This document shows, piece after piece, positions 58,487-64,000 of a stretch of DNA of 64,000 bases (the first letter of the stretch is position 1; each line of letters starts with the position of its first letter). The stretch is taken from contig JAWKRR010000003.1 of the NCBI GenBank assembly GCA_041389525.1, positions 258,247 through 322,246 on the forward strand, written 5' to 3'. The DNA is from JACKFB01 sp041389525. GTDB lineage: Bacteria > Myxococcota_A > UBA9042 > PHBI01 > JACKFB01. The position numbers and the translations under genes were made by a program. The notes beneath the pieces were generated by a model. That model had not been told where the DNA came from, ran no database searches, and saw only the letters and a program-made list of their open reading frames with translations.

Positions 58487-60363
58487 GGCGAGGCTCCTGG
58501 GGGGATGACGCGACGGGGTGACGCGCCGGGGTGCGGCGGGACCTTCCACAGCGGCGCGGTGGGGAGTTCGGGCGCCGCGTCGGGGTCAGGCTCGGCGGCA
58601 GGGGCCGGCGCTTCGGCCGGGGCGGCGGGCAGGACGAGCTCGGCGGGGAGGTGGGCGAGCAGAGGGCGCTCGCCGCGCTCGTAGGCCTGTAGGACGGTCT
58701 CGCCGAGGCCGACCTTGGTGATGAAGTGGCGGCCGCCGCGGGTGATGGTCGGGGTGAGCATGCTCGGGCCGCGCGCGGGGGCGTGCAGCCAGCGGTCGAG
58801 GGCGCCGTAGGTGGCGGGCTCGGTGACGACCACGGACTCGACGGAGGGGCCGGCGAGGCTGCCGCGGGGGAGCAGCTCAACGACGGCGTAGGGGCCGACG
58901 ATCAGGACGCGGGAACGACGCAGCAGGGGTTGCCAAGCGGGGTTGCGCTCGAGCGCCAGGGTGGACTCTACCATCCAGACGCGGCTGCCGTCGCGCTCGG
59001 CGGACAGCACGTCGCCAGCGCGCCAGAAGATGACCGAGCGGCGGTCGAGCAGCCAGTAGAACTCGGTGCGGGGGGCGATGCCGCCGCCGATGGCGACGGT
59101 GGTGTCGGCCTGGGAGGTGAGGCGGTTGACGAGGCGGGCGCAGGTGAGGACGTCGCGGCGGGCGTCGTAGTTGGGGTGGAGGAAGGAGCCGGCGCGCTCG
59201 CGGCTCTTGGGGATGAGCGCGCGGTCGTAGGCGATGGCCGGGCCGAGGGAGGCGGCGGTGATGACCAGGGCGATTGCGGCGGCGAGCTGGGGGCGGCGGA
59301 TGCGGGTGGCAGCGAACGTGGAGGCGGTGACGGCGAGGTCGGCGAGGGCGAAGGCGGCCGGGAGCACGTACCAGTAGGAGCGGTACTCGTGGACCATGAA
59401 CTCGGTGGGGAAGCGGGCCAGGTGGATGGTCTGGCCGAAGGTGATGCTGAGGATGGCGAGGGTGCCGAGGTCGAAGCGGCGCTGGATGAAGGTGCGCCAG
59501 AGGGCGAGGAGGACCCAGACGCCGAGGGCGGCGACCAGCGGCCAGGTGTGGAGCTGGCGCATGCGGATGATGGCGACGCGGAGGAACTCGGCGGGGTCGT
59601 CGGCGGTGCCGCGGTTGCCGAAGGCGTGGCGGAGATCGCCGAAGCCGTCGTGCAGCCAGACGCCGACGAAGTGCTGGGAGAAGGAGAAGAGGACGATGGC
59701 GGCGAAGACGGCGAGGAACGCGGCGAGGCGGCGGCGGTCGGGGCCGAGGTGGCCGCGGAGGGTGGCGAGGGCGAGGCCGATGAAGAGGAGGAAGGCCGTC
59801 GGGTACCAGGGCCAGTCGGTGAGGCCGGTGAGGAGGGCGAAGACCAGCCAGACGCGGGCGCCGGCGACGGAGGCGCGGGTGAGCATGGCGTGGAGGCCGC
59901 AGAGGGAGGCCATGACGAAGGCGAGCGCGATGATCTGGTGGTCGAGGAGGTGGGCGAAGACGAGGTTGAGCGGGGTGAGGGCGAAGGTGATGGCGGCGAG
60001 GGCGGCGGTGGTGGGGCCGCGGACGCGCCGGGTGAAGGCGAAGAGGCCGAGGATGGCGGCGAGGGAGAAGATGAGCGGGATGACGCGGGCGGTCCAGGGG
60101 GCTTCGCCGAGGGCGGATTGGGTGGCCGCGAGGTAGGGGTGGAGCAGGAAGGGGTGGTGGTAGCTGAGGCTCGAGTCCGGTGGGGGTGTGGGGTCGGAGT
60201 GGCGGGTGGGGATCCAGGTGCCGTGGCGGATGAGGTTGCGCGCGGCGAGGCCGTGCTCGGCGACGTGGAAGCCTTGGTGGCCCCAGACGACGGGCTGGTT
60301 GATGCCGTAGAGGCCGACGGCGATCTGGATGAGGAGCGCGAGGGCCAGGATGGCGCGAGGCAT
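58483..60363 (-). CDS. GT-C-type membrane glycosyltransferase-like protein
   Basis: Integral membrane protein of 626 aa with about 10-11 helices in the first 400 residues. It resembles the ArnT/PMT (dolichyl-phosphate mannosyltransferase-like) group: the first luminal loop has an aromatic-rich stretch after helix 1 (VVWGHQGFHVAEHGLAARNLIRHGTW) and SYHHPFLLHPYLAATQSALGEAPWTARVIPLIFS before helix 2. Such loops hold the catalytic acid, but a DE or DD pair is not obvious here. From about 420 a soluble alpha/beta domain follows (TTVAIGGGIAPRTEFYWLLDRRSVIFW, RVWMVESTLALERNPAW), then a Pro/Ala-rich tail. It probably transfers a sugar from a lipid carrier on the outer face of the inner membrane; acceptor and donor are unknown. 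Confidence 0.75.
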   Translation of the reverse strand: MPRAILALALLIQIAVGLYGINQPVVWGHQGFHVAEHGLAARNLIRHGTWIPTRHSDPTPPPDSSLSYHHPFLLHPYLAATQSALGEAPWTARVIPLIFSLAAILGLFAFTRRVRGPTTAALAAITFALTPLNLVFAHLLDHQIIALAFVMASLCGLHAMLTRASVAGARVWLVFALLTGLTDWPWYPTAFLLFIGLALATLRGHLGPDRRRLAAFLAVFAAIVLFSFSQHFVGVWLHDGFGDLRHAFGNRGTADDPAEFLRVAIIRMRQLHTWPLVAALGVWVLLALWRTFIQRRFDLGTLAILSITFGQTIHLARFPTEFMVHEYRSYWYVLPAAFALADLAVTASTFAATRIRRPQLAAAIALVITAASLGPAIAYDRALIPKSRERAGSFLHPNYDARRDVLTCARLVNRLTSQADTTVAIGGGIAPRTEFYWLLDRRSVIFWRAGDVLSAERDGSRVWMVESTLALERNPAWQPLLRRSRVLIVGPYAVVELLPRGSLAGPSVESVVVTEPATYGALDRWLHAPARGPSMLTPTITRGGRHFITKVGLGETVLQAYERGERPLLAHLPAELVLPAAPAEAPAPAAEPDPDAAPELPTAPLWKVPPHPGASPRRVIPPGASP

Positions 60364-60627
60364 GGGTCACCCGGGGGGAGGCGGAGTGGCGCGCCAGACG
60401 GGCGCGACGCGGTGGTCGCGGGGCGGGTTGGCCGCTCGAGCGGAGGGTCGGGGCTCCGCAGGGAGTCGGAGGATACAAGGCGCGGCGCGGCCTGCAAGGG
60501 CGCGTTGGGGATGCGGCGTGTCGCGGGCGCGAATGGGGGGTGCTCGCGTGAGGTGGGCGGCCACGCCGAAACGTGACGCATTGGACGCGCTTCGCACGTA
60601 GAATGCCGTCGACTCGGAGGGGCGACG

Positions 60628-62166
60628 ATGAGCGAAGACTCAAAGGTGACGCGGCGAAAGTGGCTGCAGACGGTGGGCGCGGGCGTGGGCGGGGCGGCGC
60701 TGCTGGGGCCCTTGGCGGGCTGTGACGACGAGGGCGCGCGGGCCGACGCGGCGGTCGGCGACGGGGCGGGCGCCGGCGACGCGGCGAGCGATGTCGGCCC
60801 GGACGCGGTGGGCCCGGCGGACGCGAGCGTCGAGATCCCCGACGTGGCGCCGGTGCGGCCGGGGCTACAGCCTCTGCGCGGCGACGGGAGCCACCCCTTC
60901 CACTACATCGACACCCTCGTCATCGTGCAGATGGAGAACCGGTCCTTCGACCATTACCTCGGCGCGCTCTCGCTGCTCGACGGCCGCAGCGATGTCGACG
61001 GCCTCACCGCGGCGATGCTCAACCCCGGGCTCGACGGCAAGCCGGTGGGCATCCGCAAACTCACGGCCGAGCACATCATCGACCCCGACCCGCCGCACTC
61101 GCACACACGCGCGCTGCAGCAGTGGAACGACGGCGCCAACGACGGCTTCGTCCGCGTCTGGGAGCCCCTGCTCTCGGCGTCAGAGCTGGCGGCCAAGCGC
61201 GACTACGTCATGGGCTACCACACCCGCGAGACCCTGCCCGTGACCTACGCGCTGGCCGACGGGTTCACCGTGTGCGACCGCTGGTTCTGCTCGCTGCTCG
61301 CCCCCACCTGGCCCAACCGCTTCTACTCGCACGCGGCGACCTCGGACGGGCTGTGGTCCAACAAGACCTTCATCGACGTGCCGACGCCGTACAAGCGCCT
61401 GGCCGAGGCCGGCTTCACCTACGGCTGCTACCACGCGAATTTGCTCTACTTCATGATGACCATCAGCTCGATGGAGCTCGAGGAAAACCACGCGGCCCCG
61501 CTCGACGAGTACTTCGTGGCGGCCGCGGCGGGCGCGCTGCCCAACGTGTCGATCGTCGAGCCGGCTTTCGGCTTCAACAGCGACCACCCGCCCGAGGATA
61601 CGCGGCAGGGGCAGATCTTCATCAGCAGCGTGTACGAGGCCTTGCGCCAATCGCCGCACTGGGAGCGCTCGATGATGGTGGTGCTCTACGACGAGCACGG
61701 CGGGTTCTTCGACCACGTGGCGCCGCCGAAGGTCCAGGGCGAGGCGCGGGCGGCGGAGGGCTTCGACCAGCTTGGGTTTCGCGTGCCGGGGATGGTGATA
61801 AGCCCCCTGACCAAGCGCGGGGCTGCGTTTCACGACGTGGTGGACCACGCCTCGGTGCCGTCGCTGATCTGCAACGTCTTCGGCTTACCCCACCTCAACG
61901 AGCGGGCGCGGCTCGCGGGCGATCTGGGCGGCGCGCTGTCGCTGGATTTGCGTTTCGACGACCTGCGGCCCGAGGCGCCGAGGATGCCGGTGGTCGACCT
62001 CAGCATGGAGGCCTTCGAGCGCTCGCTGGGGCGACCGACCGGGCAGCCTGAGCTCGAGCAGCTTGCGGCGGCGCGTGGCGTGCGGCGCGACCTGGCGGTG
62101 GAGCGCAAGATGGCCGAGCGCGCGCTGTGGCACGCGGAGCGGCTGGGGTCGGTGCGGATTCGCTGA
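60628..62166 (+). CDS. Tat-exported phosphoesterase / phospholipase C-family lipoprotein
   Basis: Protein of 512 aa, ATG with GGAGGGGCG upstream. The N-terminus has a twin-arginine motif (VTRRKWLQTVG, Arg9-Arg10) and then a lipobox (LLGPLAGC, Cys32), so it is likely folded in the cytosol, exported by Tat and lipidated. An Asp/Ala-rich tether runs to about 75. The body is the bacterial phospholipase C/acid phosphatase fold (PF04185-like): TLVIVQMENRSFDHYLGAL, HSHTRALQQWNDGANDGFVR, LADGFTVCDRWFCSLLAPTWPNRFYSHAAT, VVLYDEHGGFFDHVAPP (metal-binding DEHGGFFDH), FRVPGMVISPLTKRG and DHASVPSLICNVFG. The nature of the ester (phospholipid or another phosphoester) is unproven. The 264 nt upstream hold no convincing promoter. 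Confidence 0.9.
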   Translation: MSEDSKVTRRKWLQTVGAGVGGAALLGPLAGCDDEGARADAAVGDGAGAGDAASDVGPDAVGPADASVEIPDVAPVRPGLQPLRGDGSHPFHYIDTLVIVQMENRSFDHYLGALSLLDGRSDVDGLTAAMLNPGLDGKPVGIRKLTAEHIIDPDPPHSHTRALQQWNDGANDGFVRVWEPLLSASELAAKRDYVMGYHTRETLPVTYALADGFTVCDRWFCSLLAPTWPNRFYSHAATSDGLWSNKTFIDVPTPYKRLAEAGFTYGCYHANLLYFMMTISSMELEENHAAPLDEYFVAAAAGALPNVSIVEPAFGFNSDHPPEDTRQGQIFISSVYEALRQSPHWERSMMVVLYDEHGGFFDHVAPPKVQGEARAAEGFDQLGFRVPGMVISPLTKRGAAFHDVVDHASVPSLICNVFGLPHLNERARLAGDLGGALSLDLRFDDLRPEAPRMPVVDLSMEAFERSLGRPTGQPELEQLAAARGVRRDLAVERKMAERALWHAERLGSVRIR

Positions 62167-62212
62167 TCTCGGGCTGGCGGTTCGGAAAACGCCGGAACGC
62201 CAGCCCGAGATC
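62165..62212. terminator. Strong hairpin between convergent genes
   Basis: GATCTCGGGCTGGCG (62165-62179) and its exact complement (62198-62212) form a 15-bp stem, extended by a few bulged pairs toward the loop. It starts inside the phosphoesterase stop codon and precedes the convergent Cys-rich gene, so it is a probable bidirectional terminator. Confidence 0.6.
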
Positions 62213-62234
62213 GGTACGCGAAAGCTGGCCACCG

Positions 62235-62272
62235 GAGCCGGCTACCCGAGCCGGCTACCCGAGCCGGCTACG
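62235..62272. repeat. Three tandem copies of a 13-bp unit (GAGCCGGCTACCC)
   Basis: Copies at 62235-62247, 62248-62260 and 62261-62272 (the last lacks its final bases). Each contains the palindrome AGCCGGCT. They sit in the 109-nt convergent gap, ending 3 nt before the stop of the Cys-rich gene on the other strand. Confidence 0.9.
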
Positions 62273-62275
62273 AGA

Positions 62276-64000
62276 TCAGTCGCAGATGCTCTCGTCGAAG
62301 CCGTCTGCGCAGTCGGCGACGCCGTTGCACAGGTCGAACCCGTCGAGGAGGGTCGCGCCGCCGTCGCACGCGCACACGGCCTCGTCGCTGCCGTCGGAGC
62401 ATTGGACCGTGCCGTCGCAGACCAGGGAGAGATGCGCGACGCCGCCACCGGTGATGCAGTCGGCGCAGTAGGTCTCGTCGGTGAAATCGGGGCATTCTGC
62501 CGTGCCGTTGCAGAGCAGCGCCCCTGGGACGCCGTGGCTGCCGTCCTCGCACTGCCAGCAGGACTGCTCGTCCTCTCCCGCGGGGCAGTCGGGGGTGCCA
62601 TCGCAGATGACCTCGAGGGAGACCGTCCCGCCGCCGCCGGGGCAGGCCCACCCGCACTCGCCACCGGCGGCGCACACGAAGGGCGCCTCGCACGCGGGGT
62701 CGCACGCGCAGGCGTTGGCGCACTGATTTCCGGCCACCGCGGCGCAGGTCCCGTCCCACGCGTCCGTGCAGCAGAAGGGGTCGAGGCCGCAGACGCACAG
62801 CGACAACGCCTCGCTGCCGCAGGCGCCACCGACATGGGCGGTGCAGCAATCATTGCCGGAGCAGCAGTCCACGTCGCCGACGCACATGCTGTCGACGTCG
62901 CAGGTCTGACCCGGCTTGCAGGTCCCGCAGGAGCCGCCGCAGCCGTCGTCGCCGCACTGCTTGGGAGAGCCCGGGGTGGCGGTCTCGCAGTCTGGGGTGC
63001 ACCCGCAGTTCAGCTCGTCGGAGCCGTCCAGGCAGTCGGTGGTGCCGTCGCAGACCGCGGTCGGGGACAGGATGAAGTCGGTGTCGCAGACGAAGCAGGC
63101 GCTCTCGTCGGTGCCGTCGGTGCAGTGGGCGAAGCCGTCGCACACGTCGATGGGGGGCAGCACGGTGCCGCCCCCGTCGCAGGAGAAGCAGTCCAGCTCG
63201 TCGGAGGCGTCGGCGCAGTCGCCCAGCCCGTCGCAGACCGCGGTCAGGAGCACCTCGCCGCCGTCGGCGCAGGTGAACCCGCAGGCGGCCTCGTCGGTGC
63301 CGTCGGCGCAGTCGGAGTCGCCGTCGCAGAAGCCGCTGACGTGGTAGCTGCCGCCGCCCACGCAGGGCAGACACGCGACACCCTCATCGGAGCCGTCGGC
63401 GCAGTCGCTGACCCCGTCGCACAGCTCGGAGGTGCGGACGAGCTCCGGGCCGGCGCTGCAGGGCGCACAGGCGCTCTCGTCGGAGGCGTCGCCGCAGTCG
63501 GCGATCCCGTCGCACAGGGCGTCGACGTTGACGGATCCGCCGCCGGTGCATGGGACCTCGCAGGCCATCTGGTCGACGTCGCAGGTCGCGCCGTCCTCGC
63601 AGGTGCCGCAGGTCCCGCCGCAGCCGTCGTCACCGCACACGAGGCCGGCACAATCGGCGGTGCAGGCGGGGCCGCAGACGCCGGTGTCGCAGATCTCGCC
63701 CTGCTCGCAGCCGCCGCACGAGCCGCCGCAGCCGTCGTCGCCGCACTCGGCCGCGCTGCAGTCCGCGGTGCACGCGGGCTCGCAGGCGCCGGTGTCGCAG
63801 ATCTCGCCCAGCTCGCAGTCGCCGCACGAGCCGCCGCAGCCGTCGTCGCCACACTCGGCCGCGCTGCAGTCCGGCACGCAGCCCGGACCGCAGACGCCGA
63901 GGTTGCAGAACTCGCCCAGCTCGCAGTCGCCGCATGAGCCGCCGCAGCCGTCGTCGCCGCAATCCTTCGACGCGCAGTCAGCCACGCAGACGACCTCGCA
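62276..64000 (-). CDS. Cys-rich protein with CGDDGCGG modules and LDL-receptor-A-like repeats (5' end beyond window)
   Basis: C-terminal 570 or more residues of a probable secreted or surface protein; the frame stays open to the window edge at 64000, so the true start lies outside. In order it has four CGDDGCGG modules (each C-x-D-D-G-C-G-G-x-C-G-x-C with CxxGxxCD spacers) and six LDL-receptor-A-like repeats (for example CDGVSDCADGSDE, CDGTTDCLDGSDE). A fifth CGDDGCGG module follows, then a CC-rich segment with GLDPFCCTDAWDGTC as seen in other myxobacterial proteins, and four more LDL-A-like repeats to the stop (CNGVADCADGFDES). Each LDL-A-like repeat has four Cys, not six, but keeps the calcium-cage acidic residues. 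Adhesion or ligand binding is inferred from architecture only. Confidence 0.85.
   Translation of the reverse strand, partial: CEVVCVADCASKDCGDDGCGGSCGDCELGEFCNLGVCGPGCVPDCSAAECGDDGCGGSCGDCELGEICDTGACEPACTADCSAAECGDDGCGGSCGGCEQGEICDTGVCGPACTADCAGLVCGDDGCGGTCGTCEDGATCDVDQMACEVPCTGGGSVNVDALCDGIADCGDASDESACAPCSAGPELVRTSELCDGVSDCADGSDEGVACLPCVGGGSYHVSGFCDGDSDCADGTDEAACGFTCADGGEVLLTAVCDGLGDCADASDELDCFSCDGGGTVLPPIDVCDGFAHCTDGTDESACFVCDTDFILSPTAVCDGTTDCLDGSDELNCGCTPDCETATPGSPKQCGDDGCGGSCGTCKPGQTCDVDSMCVGDVDCCSGNDCCTAHVGGACGSEALSLCVCGLDPFCCTDAWDGTCAAVAGNQCANACACDPACEAPFVCAAGGECGWACPGGGGTVSLEVICDGTPDCPAGEDEQSCWQCEDGSHGVPGALLCNGTAECPDFTDETYCADCITGGGVAHLSLVCDGTVQCSDGSDEAVCACDGGATLLDGFDLCNGVADCADGFDESICD

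Noticed and set aside
58726..60576. 616-codon plus-strand frame opposite the GT-C gene
   Set aside because: Its translation is almost only Glu/Gly/Ala/Asp/Val, typical of the antisense of a hydrophobic GC-rich gene; no domain is visible.
60570..60600. Promoter TTGGAC...TAGAAT before the phosphoesterase gene
   Set aside because: The spacer is only 12 nt, too short for a sigma-70 promoter.

Overview
The window is GC-rich, densely coded DNA that looks like a Myxococcota (myxobacterial / former deltaproteobacterial) chromosome. The clues are many secreted lipoproteins with Asp/Ala-rich tethers, Cys-rich CGDDGCGG modules, a DUF4476 protein, a CotH-type lipoprotein and a single-chain acetyl-CoA-carboxylase-like enzyme of nearly 1,900 residues. 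This placement is inference; no rRNA or tRNA gene was recognised. No CRISPR array, transposase, integrase or phage gene was seen, and the accessory character lies in surface proteins and short intergenic repeats.

Layout. 0-10 kb: a PAS-GGDEF-EAL c-di-GMP protein, a DUF4476 secreted protein behind long C/G homopolymers, an overlapping M20 peptidase/amidohydrolase pair, a Cys-rich lipoprotein with a somatomedin-B-like Cys pattern, and a CotH-like lipoprotein. 10-16 kb: LysR regulator, BioA-like aminotransferase, aldehyde dehydrogenase, LEA14-like lipoprotein and an MBL-fold hydrolase. 15.9-25.5 kb: a complete reductive pyrimidine degradation cluster (beta-ureidopropionase, dihydropyrimidinase, NCS1 permease, CoA-acylating semialdehyde dehydrogenase, class III aminotransferase, PreT, PreA). 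Together these would take uracil/thymine through beta-alanine-type intermediates to acyl-CoA. Two neighbouring genes of this cluster carry frameshifts: the permease has an exact 8-bp tandem duplication and the dehydrogenase has a small indel near its N-terminus. A repeat-rich 0.3-kb gap interrupts the cluster.

25.6-29.1 kb: a tightly overlapped three-gene unit of a PTS EIIA-like protein and two different CPA2-type antiporters. 29.3-34.4 kb: ureDABCEFG, a full urease and accessory set whose UreC keeps every canonical active-site residue at the canonical number. With the pyrimidine cluster it forms a nitrogen-salvage island. 34.5-38.1 kb: MFS permease overlapping aspartate kinase, then an outer-membrane barrel. 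38.1-42 kb: two palindromic CACGGAG repeat elements, then tRNA-modification genes trmJ, tcdA and ttcA. 42-45.8 kb: a lipoprotein pair, the larger a YVTN propeller/di-haem cytochrome fusion.

45.9-51.5 kb: the giant carboxylase, ordered biotin carboxylase - biotinyl - central region - carboxyltransferase as in eukaryotic ACC. 51.7-58.5 kb: PHP-domain lipoprotein, SGNH hydrolase overlapping a WYL regulator, an 11-bp tandem repeat array, a thioredoxin-like protein with a barrel protein, a lipoprotein and a TPMT-family methyltransferase. 58.5-64 kb: a GT-C glycosyltransferase-like membrane protein, a Tat-exported phosphoesterase/phospholipase C lipoprotein, and a Cys-rich protein with about ten four-Cys LDL-receptor-A-like repeats that runs off the window end. 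Many gene pairs overlap by 4 nt (ATGA/GTGA), so translational coupling is the usual arrangement here.
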